From Sediminivirga luteola (GTDB lineage: Bacteria; Actinomycetota; Actinomycetes; Actinomycetales; Brevibacteriaceae), in NCBI RefSeq assembly GCF_014639315.1, contig NZ_BMFY01000006.1, positions 62,001-126,000 of the forward strand: a stretch of DNA of 64,000 bases, in the 5' to 3' direction. The notes below the pieces were generated by a model that was given only the letters and a program-made list of their open reading frames with translations, did no database searches and was not told where the DNA came from. The translations under genes and the position numbers were made by a program. Below, piece after piece: positions 50,849 to 60,492 of the stretch. Each line of letters begins with the position of its first letter. Position 1 is the first letter of the stretch.

Positions 50849-51624
50849 TGATGAGTGAGGCCGTACATGCCCGCAGGCCGGGCCCGCGGGCATGGCTGAA
50901 GCTGATCCAGGCCGAGGCGAAGATGGTCACGAGGGACACCGCGGGGCTGATCGTGCCGCTCGGGCTGCCGCTGCTGATCCTGGTGATGCAGGGCATCTCC
51001 TTCGAGGACCTCGGCGTGGAGGTCGCCGAGGGGGTGACGGCGTTCAGCGTGTTCCTGCTGCCGGTGGTCGTGACCATGGTCGTCGCGACGATCGCGGTGA
51101 TCAACATGCCCAGCTTCCTGGCGACCTATCGGAAGACCAAGCTGCTGCGCCGGCTGGCGGTGACGCCGGCATCGCCGGCCATGGTGCTGGTGGCGCAGAT
51201 GGCAGTCAGCTTCATCCAGGTGCTGCTGGGCATCGGCATCGCCTTCGGCGTGGCGATGGTCTTCTTCGACGCGGACCTCCCGCGGTCCCCGCTGGTCGCA
51301 GCGGCGGTCCTGCTGGCCTGCTGCGCGGCGATGTACGGCGTCGGCATGATCGTGGCGTCCATCTCGCCGACGCCGAACTCCTCGGTGGCGATCGGGCTGA
51401 TCGCCTTCTTCGGTATCGCCGCCCTGGGCGGGATGTTCGGCCCGGCGGAGAACCTCCCGGAGCCGTTGCAGACGATTGGCTCCTGGCTGCCCTTCGGCGC
51501 CTCGGTGGATGCCTTGCAGCACGCCTGGGCCGGCGAGCCGGTGGACCCGAAGAACTGGCTCGTGCTCGGAGCCACCGCGGCACTAGGCGCGGGAGTGGCC
51601 GCGGCCCTGTTCCGGTGGGAATGA
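50848..51624 (+). CDS. ABC-2 type exporter permease
   Basis: The 258-aa membrane protein has six hydrophobic segments of the ABC2_membrane family. It contains FLATYRKTKLLRRLAVTPAS in the cytoplasmic loop and a conserved FGPAENLPEPLQTIGSWLPF. It is the membrane part of the exporter. Two ATG codons in tandem (50848, 50851) could both start it. Confidence 0.9.
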   Translation: MMSEAVHARRPGPRAWLKLIQAEAKMVTRDTAGLIVPLGLPLLILVMQGISFEDLGVEVAEGVTAFSVFLLPVVVTMVVATIAVINMPSFLATYRKTKLLRRLAVTPASPAMVLVAQMAVSFIQVLLGIGIAFGVAMVFFDADLPRSPLVAAAVLLACCAAMYGVGMIVASISPTPNSSVAIGLIAFFGIAALGGMFGPAENLPEPLQTIGSWLPFGASVDALQHAWAGEPVDPKNWLVLGATAALGAGVAAALFRWE

Positions 51625-51677
51625 GGGGCTCGGCGTCTCACCGGGCGTCAACCCGGGCAGAACACGGGACGGCGGCG

Positions 51678-51693
51678 CTCACGGCCCCGTGAG
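51678..51693. terminator. Hairpin between the ABC permease and BASS genes
   Basis: CTCACGG and CCGTGAG form a tight palindrome in the 69-base space between convergent genes, directly next to the BASS stop codon. Confidence 0.5.
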
Positions 51694-52692
51694 TCAGGAG
51701 ACCTCGGCTGTGACGTCCTGCTGTTCTGCCGCGATCCGGTCCCGGCGACGGCACCAGGCGGCGAAGATCGCCCCGGCCATGTTCTGCCACACGGAGAACA
51801 CGGCCCCGGGAAGGGCCGAGAGGGGATTCATGTACTGTGCCGCGAGCCCGGCAGCCAGCCCGGACTGCTGCATGGCGATCTCGATGGCGATGGTGCGCCG
51901 CCGGCTGATGGACTGGCGGGTGACGATCCCGATGCCGTAGCCCAGCAGCAGCGCGAGCGTGTTGTGGAGGATCACCGCGCCGAAGACCAGCAGGCCCGCC
52001 TCGAGCACGAGGTCCGCGCTGCCGGCGACCACGATGGCCACCACGGCGGCGATCGCCAGGGTCGCCAGCCACGGCAGCACGGGCATCGCGATCTTGACGA
52101 CCTTCGGGAACAGCAGCCGGACGATCAGGCCTCCCAGCACCGGCACCAGCACCACCTGCACGATCGACATCGCCATGCCGGCGGCATCGACCGGCAGGTA
52201 CTGACCGGCCAGCCACAGGGTCAGCAGGGGCGTGGCGACCGGGGCGAGGATGGTGGAGACCGAGGTCGCGGTGACTGAGAGCGCCACATCGCCGCGGGCC
52301 AGATACGCCACCACGTTCGACGCCGTCCCGCCGGGCACGGAGCCGACCAGGATGACTCCGGCGGCCAGTTCCGGCGGCAGCTGCATGATCCAGCAGACCA
52401 GCACCGCGACCAGCGGCATCAGGATGTACTGGGCGGCGACCACGAGGAAGACGGGAACCGGCTTCTTGGCCACGAGGGCGAAGTCCACGGGCTTGAGCGT
52501 CAGCCCCATGATGAACATGATCACGCCCAGGCCGGGGTTGATCAGGTGGCCGGTCCCGCTGAGCGGTTCGGCCAGGACGTAGCCGAGCACGCCGCCGGCC
52601 AGGACGAGGATCGGGAAGATGAGCACCGCCCGGTAGCTGTTCCGGGCCTGCTGCGCCGTCTCGCGAGGCTCCGTTGCCTGCGTGGATGTCAT
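51694..52692 (-). CDS. BASS-family sodium symporter, copy A
   Basis: The 332-aa protein begins MTSTQATEPRETAQQARNSY and has about nine or ten helices. The bile-acid:sodium symporter family motifs are present: GVIMFIMGLTLKPVDFALVA (about 53-72), the first crossover GSVPGGTASNVVAYLARGDV near 114-133 and the second crossover IEIAMQQSGLAAGLAAQY near 271-288. Bacterial members carry organic anions such as keto acids or pantoate. It is a tandem paralogue of the gene at 52854. The substrate is unknown. Confidence 0.9.
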   Translation of the reverse strand: MTSTQATEPRETAQQARNSYRAVLIFPILVLAGGVLGYVLAEPLSGTGHLINPGLGVIMFIMGLTLKPVDFALVAKKPVPVFLVVAAQYILMPLVAVLVCWIMQLPPELAAGVILVGSVPGGTASNVVAYLARGDVALSVTATSVSTILAPVATPLLTLWLAGQYLPVDAAGMAMSIVQVVLVPVLGGLIVRLLFPKVVKIAMPVLPWLATLAIAAVVAIVVAGSADLVLEAGLLVFGAVILHNTLALLLGYGIGIVTRQSISRRRTIAIEIAMQQSGLAAGLAAQYMNPLSALPGAVFSVWQNMAGAIFAAWCRRRDRIAAEQQDVTAEVS

Positions 52693-52853
52693 CGGTTCCT
52701 GCCTTGCTCGGTTGTGTGCGGTCGTGTTCGGTTGTGCGCGGTTCTCGTCTCCCGGAGGCAAGCGCATTCACGGCGTGGCGGCGCGCAGCGGGACCGGCGT
52801 GCGGCCACGGCTGGGCGCCGCCGCGCAGATGCCCGGCGCGACGCCGGGGCGTT

Positions 52854-53861
52854 TCAGGCGGAGGGCGCCGTCGCGTCTTCTTCCTGCTGCAGCAGCGCGC
52901 GGTCGCGGCGGCGGCACCAGGCGGCGAAGAGCGCGCCGGACATGTTCTGCCAGAGCGAGAACACCGCACCGGGAAGCGCCGCGAGCGGGTTCATGTAGGT
53001 CGCGGCCAGGCCCGCGGCCAGGCCGGAGTTCTGCATGCCGATCTCGACCGCCATCGTGCGGCGGATGGAAAGCGGCTGCTTGAGCGCGATCCCCACCCCG
53101 TAGCCGAGCACCAAGCCGAGTCCGTTGTGCAGTACGACGGCGGCGAACACCAGCAGGCCAGCCTCGATGACGCGGTCCGCGCTGCCGGAGACCACGAACG
53201 CCACGACGGCGGAGATGGTCAGCACCGAGAGCCAGGGCAGCACGGGCAGGGCCTGCTTGACCAGCTTCGGCAGCAGTAACCGGACCACCAGGCCGCCGAT
53301 GACCGGCAGGAGCACGATCTGCACGATCGACATCGCCATGCCGGCGGCATCGACCGGCAGGTACTGACCGGCCAGCCACAGCGTCAGCAGCGGCGTGGCC
53401 AGCGGCGCCAGGATCGTGGACACGGAGGTCATGGCCACAGACAGGGCGACATCGCCCCGGGCCAGGTACGCCACCACGTTCGAGGCGGTGCCGCCGGGAG
53501 CACAGCCGAGCAGGATGACGCCGGCGGCGATCTCCCCGGGAAGCTGGAGGATCCAGCAGACGAGCACGGCCGCCAGCGGCATGATGACGTACTGGGCGAT
53601 CACCACCAGGATCACCGGCAAGGGCCGCTTGACGACCAGGGCGAAATCGACCGGCTGCAGGGTCAGGCCCATGGTGAACATGATGATTCCCAGGAGCGGA
53701 TTGACCAGGAAAGCGCCTTCGCTGACCGGACCGGCGAAGAAGTACCCGACGATCGCGCCGAGCAGGATCAGGATGGGGAAGACCAGAACGGCGCGGTAGC
53801 TGTTGCGTGCTTCCTGCGGGGTCTCCGCTTTCGCGCGCGTGGCCGTGGACTCAGGACTCAT
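52854..53861 (-). CDS. BASS-family sodium symporter, copy B
   Basis: The 335-aa paralogue of the gene downstream has the same helices and motifs: GIIMFTMGLTLQPVDFALVV, then GCAPGGTASNVVAYLARGDV and VEIGMQNSGLAAGLAATY. In the last motif Asn replaces Gln of copy A and matches the usual family motif more closely. A 161-base gap separates the two genes. A 63-base stretch is identical between them. Confidence 0.9.
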   Translation of the reverse strand: MSPESTATRAKAETPQEARNSYRAVLVFPILILLGAIVGYFFAGPVSEGAFLVNPLLGIIMFTMGLTLQPVDFALVVKRPLPVILVVIAQYVIMPLAAVLVCWILQLPGEIAAGVILLGCAPGGTASNVVAYLARGDVALSVAMTSVSTILAPLATPLLTLWLAGQYLPVDAAGMAMSIVQIVLLPVIGGLVVRLLLPKLVKQALPVLPWLSVLTISAVVAFVVSGSADRVIEAGLLVFAAVVLHNGLGLVLGYGVGIALKQPLSIRRTMAVEIGMQNSGLAAGLAATYMNPLAALPGAVFSLWQNMSGALFAAWCRRRDRALLQQEEDATAPSA

Positions 53862-54281
53862 GGACGTGTGCCTCGTCTTTCAGTGTGCGAGCGGCCCGGG
53901 CGTGCACGGCCTCATTGCCGTTGGTGTGTGCTCCTGCCGTGCCGGTGCCGCCGCCTGCCCTCCGATGGGCAGGCATACGCCCCCACGATAATGCGGGAAT
54001 CGCGTCTTCGAACCGGATTCCGGCGCATTTCTCACGATACGGAATCACTTTGGCGTCCGAGGTTTCCCCTCCGCGTCAAGCCGGCATGCCGGAAAGGTCC
54101 GCCGCGATCTCCCGGCGGCAGACCGGTTGCGCCGGAGCGCAGCGCAGGACGGAGCCTCCGTGAACTCGCGAGGCCGGCGGCCATGCGCAGCGGGTTGCTG
54201 CGGGGCTCACCGCCGCTGCCCGTCACGAACGGCGCGCCGCGGCGGGCGCCACCGGGGGGCGGAATCTGTACCGCTCAGGCG
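53862..54281. other. Intergenic region upstream of the BASS pair
   Basis: The 420 bases hold no convincing gene. A hairpin GCCTGCCC-TCCGAT-GGGCAGGC at 53953-53974 lies about 90-115 bases upstream of the BASS copy B start and may be part of its leader. A local AT-richer stretch (about 53985-54060) probably holds the promoter. The remaining GC-rich part follows the oxidoreductase stop. Confidence 0.5.
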
Positions 54282-55550
54282 CTACGAGGGTGCCGGAGCC
54301 AGCAGTTCGCGCACGATGACGGTCGCCGCCCGCCGGCCTGCCCGGTTGGCGCCGACGGTGGAGGCCGAGGGTCCGTAGCCGATGAGGAACAGCCGGGGCT
54401 CGTCCACGGCGCGGGTCTCGTCGACGCGGATGCCTCCACCCGGCACGCGCAGGCCCAGCGGCGCCAGATGGTCCAGCGCGGGCCGGAACCCCGTGGCCCA
54501 CAGGATCGCCTGAGCCGGCTCGAAGGCGCCATCGGGCATCCGCACGCCGTCCGGTTCGATCCGGCTGAACATGGGGTGCCGGACGAGCGCGCCGCGCGCC
54601 TGCGCCGCCCGTGCCCACGGCGTCCAGAACAGCCCGGTGGCCTTCACGACGCTTTCCGGGGTGAGCCCCTGCCGGGTGCGCTCGGCGATGCGGTTGATCA
54701 CGGCGATCCGCCGCGGCTCGTCGAAGGGTTCCTCGCTGAATACCGGTTCGCGCCGCGTCACCCAGAGCGTTTCCGTCACCCGCGAGATCTCGTCCAGGAG
54801 CTGAATCGCGGAGACCCCGCCGCCGACGATCACCACACGCCGGCCCTCGAATTCCGCGGCCGAGGCGTACTGCGCCACGTGGAGTTGCCGGCCCCGGAAG
54901 GTCTCCTGCCCCGGATAACGCGGCCAGAACGGCTTGCTCCAGGTGCCGGTGGCGTTCACCACGGCACGGGCGGCGAACACCCCGTGGTCGGACTCCACCA
55001 GCAACCGGCCGGGCTCCTGCCCGGGTGCGCGGCCTTCGCCCCCTTCCGCCGCAGGTGCTGCGGACCCAGCGGGACGATCAGCGGACCCAGCGGGACGACC
55101 GGCGCGCTTGCCGGCGCGCCGGACCGCGTGCACCCGGACGGGCCGGCGGACGGCCAGTTCGAACTGCTCCTCGAAGGCGGCGAAGTACTCCGGCAGCACC
55201 TGGCGGCTGGGGCTGCGCGGATCCGGTTCCGGCTGGTGCATGCCCGGCAGGTCGTGGATGCCGTTGACGCTGGCCATCGTGAGGGACGGCCACCGGTGCT
55301 GCCAGGCGCCGCCCGGGCCCGCCTCGGCGTCGAGCACCACGAAGGTGCCCCGGCCGGTAGCCGAGCGCAGCGGGACCAGGCCGCGGCGGCGCAGGTGATA
55401 CGCCGCTGAGAGCCCGGCCTGCCCCGCGCCGATCACCACCACATCGACCGCGGCCGCCGCCTCAGCCACCGCATCGACGGCCCCATCGCTCACAGCGTCG
55501 ACCGCCTCTGTCGTCCCGGTGCCGGCGGGCGCCACTGCGGCGTTCTGCAT
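54282..55550 (-). CDS. FAD/NAD(P)-dependent oxidoreductase (flavin monooxygenase-like)
   Basis: The 422-aa protein has two Rossmann sites: FAD, VVVIGAGQAGLSAAYHLRRR near 35-54, and NAD(P), VVIVGGGVSAIQLLDEI. It also has the flavin-monooxygenase-like VVNATGTWSKPFWPRYPG and a C-terminal ILWATGFRP. The length fits the YhdR/CzcO-like single-component class. A low-complexity insert (about 145-175) includes an imperfect AGSADRPAGSA repeat. The ATG at 55550 has GGAGG only one base away; 55577 is an alternative. The substrate is unknown. Confidence 0.85.
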   Translation of the reverse strand: MQNAAVAPAGTGTTEAVDAVSDGAVDAVAEAAAAVDVVVIGAGQAGLSAAYHLRRRGLVPLRSATGRGTFVVLDAEAGPGGAWQHRWPSLTMASVNGIHDLPGMHQPEPDPRSPSRQVLPEYFAAFEEQFELAVRRPVRVHAVRRAGKRAGRPAGSADRPAGSAAPAAEGGEGRAPGQEPGRLLVESDHGVFAARAVVNATGTWSKPFWPRYPGQETFRGRQLHVAQYASAAEFEGRRVVIVGGGVSAIQLLDEISRVTETLWVTRREPVFSEEPFDEPRRIAVINRIAERTRQGLTPESVVKATGLFWTPWARAAQARGALVRHPMFSRIEPDGVRMPDGAFEPAQAILWATGFRPALDHLAPLGLRVPGGGIRVDETRAVDEPRLFLIGYGPSASTVGANRAGRRAATVIVRELLAPAPS

Positions 55551-55665
55551 GCCTCCATCGTTCCAGATCTGCCGCATCCCGGCGCGGTTCCTTGTTCTCC
55601 TTGTTTCGCGAGGCCCCGCTGGCCGCCATGCGCCGGTAGGCTGTGCCAGTGGAGAGGAGCAGACG

Positions 55666-56430
55666 ATGAGACTCAACCGGGCCTGGGGGATGGGACTCCT
55701 CGCCCTGGCCGTCGGCGCGGCGGGGTACCGGCTGCTTCCGGGCAGGCACCCCAGCGGGCGCTACTTCGACGATGAACGCGTCGTGGAGCTGCTGCGCGCC
55801 GCCGAGAAGTCCAACCGCGCGGCCATCACCGCCGCGCTGGAGGCCGGAGCGGATCTCGATGCGGTGGGCAACGACGCAGACCCGCGCCGCACCGGCATCT
55901 CCCCGCTGCATTACGCCGTCGAGTTCTCCTCGCCGGAGGCGGTGCGGCTGCTGCTGGAAGCCGGCGCGGACCCGCGCGCGCAGAGTCAGGAGCTCAACGG
56001 CGGTTTCTGCGTGCCGGCCTACGCCGTGCTGCGGGACGCCACGGAGAACCTCGCGGTCCTGCTCGAGCACGATCCTTCCCTGGCCGATGCCCCGTTCCGC
56101 AGCTTCGGCAATCTGCTGCATGGCGCTGTCCTCCACGACCGCGCCGCCGCGCTGCGTCTGCTGATCGACGCGGGTGCCGAGCTGGACAGCGCCGATCCGG
56201 CCACCGGGCGGACTCCGCTGCACACCGCCGCCAATGTCCGCAACGTCGGGGCGTGCCTGACGCTGGTGCGGGCGGGCGCCGATGCCGGTGCCCGCGACAT
56301 CCACGGCCGCACCTTCCTGCCGGTGCTGTTCCGCAACGACGAACGCTCCAGCGCGGAGTTCCTGCGCGTACGCGAGGAACTCGTCCGCGAGCTCCAGCGG
56401 CGCCGCTTCCCGGTGGAGACCGGTCTCTGA
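55666..56430 (+). CDS. Ankyrin-repeat protein with N-terminal membrane anchor
   Basis: The 254-aa protein begins with a signal-anchor-like helix (WGMGLLALAVGAAGYRLL). Four or five ankyrin repeats follow, for example ISPLHYAVEFSSPEAVRLLL, then LLHGAVLHDRAAALRLLIDA and RTPLHTAANVRNVGACLTLV. It probably acts outside the cytoplasm as a binding scaffold. GGAGAGGAG precedes the ATG. Six bases separate it from the metallophosphoesterase gene, so they are co-transcribed. Confidence 0.88.
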   Translation: MRLNRAWGMGLLALAVGAAGYRLLPGRHPSGRYFDDERVVELLRAAEKSNRAAITAALEAGADLDAVGNDADPRRTGISPLHYAVEFSSPEAVRLLLEAGADPRAQSQELNGGFCVPAYAVLRDATENLAVLLEHDPSLADAPFRSFGNLLHGAVLHDRAAALRLLIDAGAELDSADPATGRTPLHTAANVRNVGACLTLVRAGADAGARDIHGRTFLPVLFRNDERSSAEFLRVREELVRELQRRRFPVETGL

Positions 56431-56435
56431 ACCGC

Positions 56436-57341
56436 GTGACCCCCTCCGCGCCGCCCGCCGGCCAGACCTCACCGTCGCCGTCGTCCTCGTCCGAGCGCGC
56501 CGGCGATCTGCTGGCCATCAGCGATCTGCACACCCGGTACGGCGCCAACCGCCGCATCGCCGAGGACCTGCGCCCGGCACGTCCGGGGGACTGGCTCATC
56601 GTCGCCGGCGACGTCGCCGACCGGTTCGACGACGTGGTGCGCACGCTGGCCGGCCTGCGGGAGCGCTTCGACCGGGTCCTGTGGGTACCCGGGAACCACG
56701 AGCTGTGGACGCTGCCGGGCGATCCGGTGCGCGAACGCGGCGCCGCCCGGTACGAGCGCTTCGTCGCGGCGCTGCGCGATGCGGGGGTCACCACGCCCGA
56801 GGACCCCTATCCGGTCTGGGACGGCGGCGAGGGCAGGTACCTCGTCGCGCCGCTCTTCCTGCTCTACGACTACACCTTCCTCCCGCCGGGCGCCGGCACG
56901 AAAGACGAGGCGATCGCCGCTGCGCGCCGGGCGCGGGCAGCGTGCTCCGATGAGATCTATCTCCATCCGGACCCGTACCCGAGCCGGGAGGCATGGTCTC
57001 GCGCGCGGGTGGAGGCGACCCGTCAGCGGCTGGACGCCGCGGCCGCCGATGCCGGGGTCCGCACCGTCCTGGTGAACCACTATCCGCTCGTCCGCCGGCC
57101 GACCAGGAGGCTGTGGGCGCAGGAGTTCGCCCTCTGGTGCGGGACCGAGGCGACCGCCGACTGGCCCGCGCGATACCGGGCAGAGGCCGTCGTCTACGGC
57201 CATCTGCACATCCCAGTGACCGAGCGCATCGACGGCGTCCGGCACATCGAGGCCTCCCTCGGCTATCCGCGCCAGTGGGAGCGCCGCGCGTGGCTCGACG
57301 GCGACCTGCCCCGCGGGGTCGTGCGCGTGCTGAGGGGCTGA
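56436..57341 (+). CDS. Calcineurin-like metallophosphoesterase
   Basis: The 301-aa protein has all five metal-site motifs: LLAISDLHTRYG (DxH), LIVAGDVADRFDD (GDxxD), LWVPGNHELWTL (GNHE), TVLVNHYPL (H) and VVYGHLHIPVTER (GHxH). It hydrolyses phosphodiesters or monoesters; the substrate is unknown. The GTG start is inferred from spacing to the ankyrin stop and leaves a Ser/Pro-rich N-terminus of about 24 residues. Confidence 0.88.
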   Translation: MTPSAPPAGQTSPSPSSSSERAGDLLAISDLHTRYGANRRIAEDLRPARPGDWLIVAGDVADRFDDVVRTLAGLRERFDRVLWVPGNHELWTLPGDPVRERGAARYERFVAALRDAGVTTPEDPYPVWDGGEGRYLVAPLFLLYDYTFLPPGAGTKDEAIAAARRARAACSDEIYLHPDPYPSREAWSRARVEATRQRLDAAAADAGVRTVLVNHYPLVRRPTRRLWAQEFALWCGTEATADWPARYRAEAVVYGHLHIPVTERIDGVRHIEASLGYPRQWERRAWLDGDLPRGVVRVLRG

Positions 57342-57588
57342 ACCGCGGTGCCGCCGCGCGCCGCCGGTACTGTCATCAGCGCCGTCAGCGCCATCCGTGG
57401 AGGCGGAGGAGGAACCGTGACACCGCCGCGGCGACGTGTGACACAGATAACAAAATGGCAGCGATTACCGCAGGACGCCCTGCACGCTCCCCGCGGTGTC
57501 CGTGCCCGCTGTTAGGCTCGCGCACAGATTCAGGCAATGACGCCCGATCGGGACGATGCCGTCCCACCACCAGGAAAGGGTCACCCCC

Positions 57589-59298
57589 GTGAATGCAGTG
57601 GTTCTCATGTTCGTAGGCCTGGCGATCATCCTCGCCGGCTATTTCGTCTATTCCCGCTATCTGGCCAAGAAGGTCTATCGCCTCAGCGCCACCCACCGCA
57701 CCCCTGCCCATGAGTTCAAGGACGGGGTCGACTACATCCCGACCAACAAGTTCGTCCTCTGGGGACACCATTTCACCTCGGTCGCAGGCGCGGCGCCCAT
57801 CGTCGGTCCCGCCGTCGCGATCATCTGGGGCTGGGGCCCGGCCTTCCTGTGGGTCACCCTCGGCACCGTGTTCTTCGCCGGCATGCACGATCTCGGTGCG
57901 CTCTGGGCCTCCGCACGCAATAAGGGCCAGTCGATCGGCACCCTCTCCGGCCGCTACATCGGACCGCGCGGACGCAATCTGTTCCTGGCGATCATGTTCC
58001 TGCTCCTGGTCATGGTCAACGCCGTGTTCGCCGTGGTCATCTCCGGTCTCCTGGTCAGCCAGCCCAGCGCCGTCATCCCCACCTGGGGCGCGATCGTCGT
58101 GGCGCTGCTGATCGGCCAGGCCATCTACAAGCTGCGCTGGAACCTGGCTGTGGTCTCCATCGCCGGCGTGGTCGCGCTCTACGGCCTCATCCTGCTGGGC
58201 GACCGCTTCCCGATCGTGCTGCCGGAGACGATCATGGGCCTGTCGGCCAGCGCGTTCTGGATCATCGTGCTGTTCATCTACGCCGGCATCGCCTCGCTCA
58301 TGCCGGTGTGGATGCTGCTGCAGCCGCGTGACTACATCAACGGCCTGCAGCTGTTCATCGGCCTGGGCCTGCTGTACGCGGCCATCCTCCTCTCGGCGCC
58401 GACGATGGTGGCCCCGATGATCAACCAGAACACCCCGCCGGACACCCCCGGCATCGTGCCGCTGCTGTTCGTCACCATCGCCTGCGGCGCGATCTCCGGT
58501 TTCCACGGCATGGTCTCCTCCGGTACGTCCTCCAAGCAGCTGGACAAGGAGACCGACGCCCGCTTCGTCGGGTACTTCGGCGCGGTCGGCGAAGGCCTCC
58601 TGGCGCTCGTCACGCTGCTGGTCGTCTCCGCCGGGTTCCAGACCCTCGCCGACTGGGAAGAGGTCTACCACGCCTTCAACGAGGGTGGCGCGGGCGCATT
58701 CGTCGCCGCCGGCGGGACCGTCCTCTCCAACGGCCTGGCCATCCCCGAATCGCTGTCCGCGACCGTCCTGGCCACCATGGCGGTGCTGTTCGCCGCCACC
58801 ACGATGGATACCAGCGTCCGGCTGCAGCGGTACATCATCTCCGAGATCGGCGAGCTCATGGGCCTCAAGCTCAAGCCGCTCATCGCCACCGTGCTGGTGC
58901 TGCTCTTCGGCCTGGGCCTCGCCTTCGGCGCCGATCCGAGCGGCGAGGGCGGCATGATCATCTGGCCGCTGTTCGGCACCACCAACCAGCTGCTGGCCGC
59001 TCTCACGCTGTCCATCATCACCGTCATCCTGGTGCGCAAGCGCCGGCCGTTCCTGCCGGTGCTGCTGCCGCTCATGTTCGTGCTCGTCATGTCGGTCTCG
59101 GCGCTGGTGGTGCAGCTGGGCACCTTCTACGGTCAGGGCAACTGGCTGCTGCTGGGCATGGGCATCGTGATCCTGATCGCGGCGATCTGGGTGATCATCG
59201 AGGCCGCCGTGACGCTCAACCGGGTCCGGAATCAGCCCCCGGAACCGGAGGACGAGGATGTCGCCGTCGCGGCGCAGGCGGGTGCGGATGGCCGCTGA
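57589..59298 (+). CDS. cstA: CstA-family transporter (carbon starvation protein)
   Basis: The 569-aa membrane protein has about 15 helices. CstA signatures are DYIPTNKFVLWGHHFTSVAG (about 45-64), GPAVAIIWGWGPAFLWVTLG and ISGFHGMVSSGTSSKQLDKE. It is shorter than E. coli CstA (about 700), which carries a longer C-terminus. CstA/BtsT proteins import pyruvate and possibly peptides. The GTG start has AGGAAAGGG about eight bases upstream. It overlaps the small CC-tailed gene by 41 bases. Confidence 0.93.
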   Translation: MNAVVLMFVGLAIILAGYFVYSRYLAKKVYRLSATHRTPAHEFKDGVDYIPTNKFVLWGHHFTSVAGAAPIVGPAVAIIWGWGPAFLWVTLGTVFFAGMHDLGALWASARNKGQSIGTLSGRYIGPRGRNLFLAIMFLLLVMVNAVFAVVISGLLVSQPSAVIPTWGAIVVALLIGQAIYKLRWNLAVVSIAGVVALYGLILLGDRFPIVLPETIMGLSASAFWIIVLFIYAGIASLMPVWMLLQPRDYINGLQLFIGLGLLYAAILLSAPTMVAPMINQNTPPDTPGIVPLLFVTIACGAISGFHGMVSSGTSSKQLDKETDARFVGYFGAVGEGLLALVTLLVVSAGFQTLADWEEVYHAFNEGGAGAFVAAGGTVLSNGLAIPESLSATVLATMAVLFAATTMDTSVRLQRYIISEIGELMGLKLKPLIATVLVLLFGLGLAFGADPSGEGGMIIWPLFGTTNQLLAALTLSIITVILVRKRRPFLPVLLPLMFVLVMSVSALVVQLGTFYGQGNWLLLGMGIVILIAAIWVIIEAAVTLNRVRNQPPEPEDEDVAVAAQAGADGR

Positions 59299-59551
59299 CG
59301 GCCTGCTGCGGCGGATATCCGACGGCCTCGGAGAGTTCTACGCGGCCCCCTACCGGCGCACGCTCGCGCGCGCCAAGCGGGACCAGGACGATCTGTTCAC
59401 CATGCTGGTGCTCTCCGAGGCCCTCGGCGTGCCGAACCCGGCGTCGCATTACACGCTGGAACTGCTGCCGGTCGTCTACGAGGAATTCCACGACTGGCAC
59501 CGGCGGATGGGAATGGACCGCTCCCCGCTGGATGAGGTGGCATGCTGCTAG
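59258..59551 (+). CDS. Cory-CC-star-type small protein
   Basis: The 97-aa soluble protein has a basic N-terminus and helical segments ([20 protein letters not shown], then [20 protein letters not shown]). It ends [24 protein letters not shown] with a terminal Cys pair. This matches the family I know as cory-CC-star. E. coli CstA partners YbdD/YjiX also combine a YEEF segment with a CC end. GGAGG lies six bases before the ATG. The gene overlaps cstA and the ATPase gene, so the three are translated together. Confidence 0.85.
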   Translation: MSPSRRRRVRMAADGLLRRISDGLGEFYAAPYRRTLARAKRDQDDLFTMLVLSEALGVPNPASHYTLELLPVVYEEFHDWHRRMGMDRSPLDEVACC

Positions 59552-60492
59552 AGCTGGCCCGCCGCCGGCGGGTGCTGTTCCTCGGCGGCAAGGGCGGCGT
59601 GGGCAAGACGACGGTGGCCTCCACCGTCGCCCTTGCCCGTGCCCGGGAGGGCGGCCGGGTGCTGTTGGTCTCCACTGATCCGGCCCACAATCTGGGCCAT
59701 CTCTGGCAACAGCGCATCGGCGGACGTGCGGTGCGGCTGCGGGAGAACCTGGACGCCCTCGAACTGGATCCCGAACAGGCCAGCAGGGAGCATCTGGCAT
59801 CCGTTGAGGAGAATCTGCGGTCGTTCATGCCGGAGCACCTGCACCGGGAGATCGGGCGGCACATCGAACTGGCGCGGCATGCCCCCGGCGCCCATGAGGC
59901 GGCGGTCCTGGAGCGGATCGCGCAGCTGATCGCCGACGGGTCCCGGGACTATGACCTGGTCGTCTTCGACACGGCGCCCTCAGGCCACACGGCGCGGCTG
60001 ATGGTGCTGCCGGAGGCGATGGCCGCCTGGACCGGCGGCCTGCTGCGCAACCGGGCCCGCTCCGAACGCCTGGGCGCCGCGCTGGGGGCGCTGGGAGGCG
60101 ATGCGAAAGCCGCGCGGGACGCGCGCATCCGCGCCGTGCTCGACGACCGGCGGGCGCGGCTGACGGCGCTGCGCGAGACGCTGCGGGATCACGAGCACAC
60201 GTCCTTCGTCATCGTGCTCACCCCGGAACGGATGCCGGCCCAGGAGAGCGTCGAGCTGGCCGCGCAGCTCCGTCAGGCGGGCATGGGCATCGGCGCCCTG
60301 GTGTGCAACCGGCGCACGCCCGCTGGAGCGGACGGGCTCCTGGCTGGCCGGCACGAGATCGAGACGGGCATCCTGGCGCAGCTCACGGCCGCCCTGCCCG
60401 GCGTGCCGCTGACCGAACTGCCGATGCTGCCGGGGGAGTTGCACGGCGCGCATGCCCTGGACCGGTTCGCCGCCCGTCTCGCTTCGCTGTAA
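59542..60492 (+). CDS. ArsA/Get3-like ATPase
   Basis: The 316-aa P-loop ATPase has the deviant Walker [16 protein letters not shown] (about 13-27), [16 protein letters not shown] (switch I region) and the switch II segment [17 protein letters not shown]. It has one ATPase domain. It lacks the CxxC zinc site of Get3 and the arsenite-binding Cys triad of ArsA, so arsenic export is unlikely. The ATG overlaps the small CC-tailed gene by ten bases. A role in maturing or targeting CstA or the small protein is inferred. Confidence 0.88.
   Translation: MLLELARRRRVLFLGGKGGVGKTTVASTVALARAREGGRVLLVSTDPAHNLGHLWQQRIGGRAVRLRENLDALELDPEQASREHLASVEENLRSFMPEHLHREIGRHIELARHAPGAHEAAVLERIAQLIADGSRDYDLVVFDTAPSGHTARLMVLPEAMAAWTGGLLRNRARSERLGAALGALGGDAKAARDARIRAVLDDRRARLTALRETLRDHEHTSFVIVLTPERMPAQESVELAAQLRQAGMGIGALVCNRRTPAGADGLLAGRHEIETGILAQLTAALPGVPLTELPMLPGELHGAHALDRFAARLASL

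Noticed and set aside
53862-54060. Possible riboswitch leader before the BASS genes
   Set aside because: I looked for a thiamine or similar riboswitch core because some BASS transporters have one. No CTGAGA-type core is present, only a simple hairpin.
59542-60492. Arsenical pump ATPase (arsA)
   Set aside because: The cysteines for arsenite binding and any arsB/arsD/arsR neighbours are missing, and the gene is coupled to cstA.
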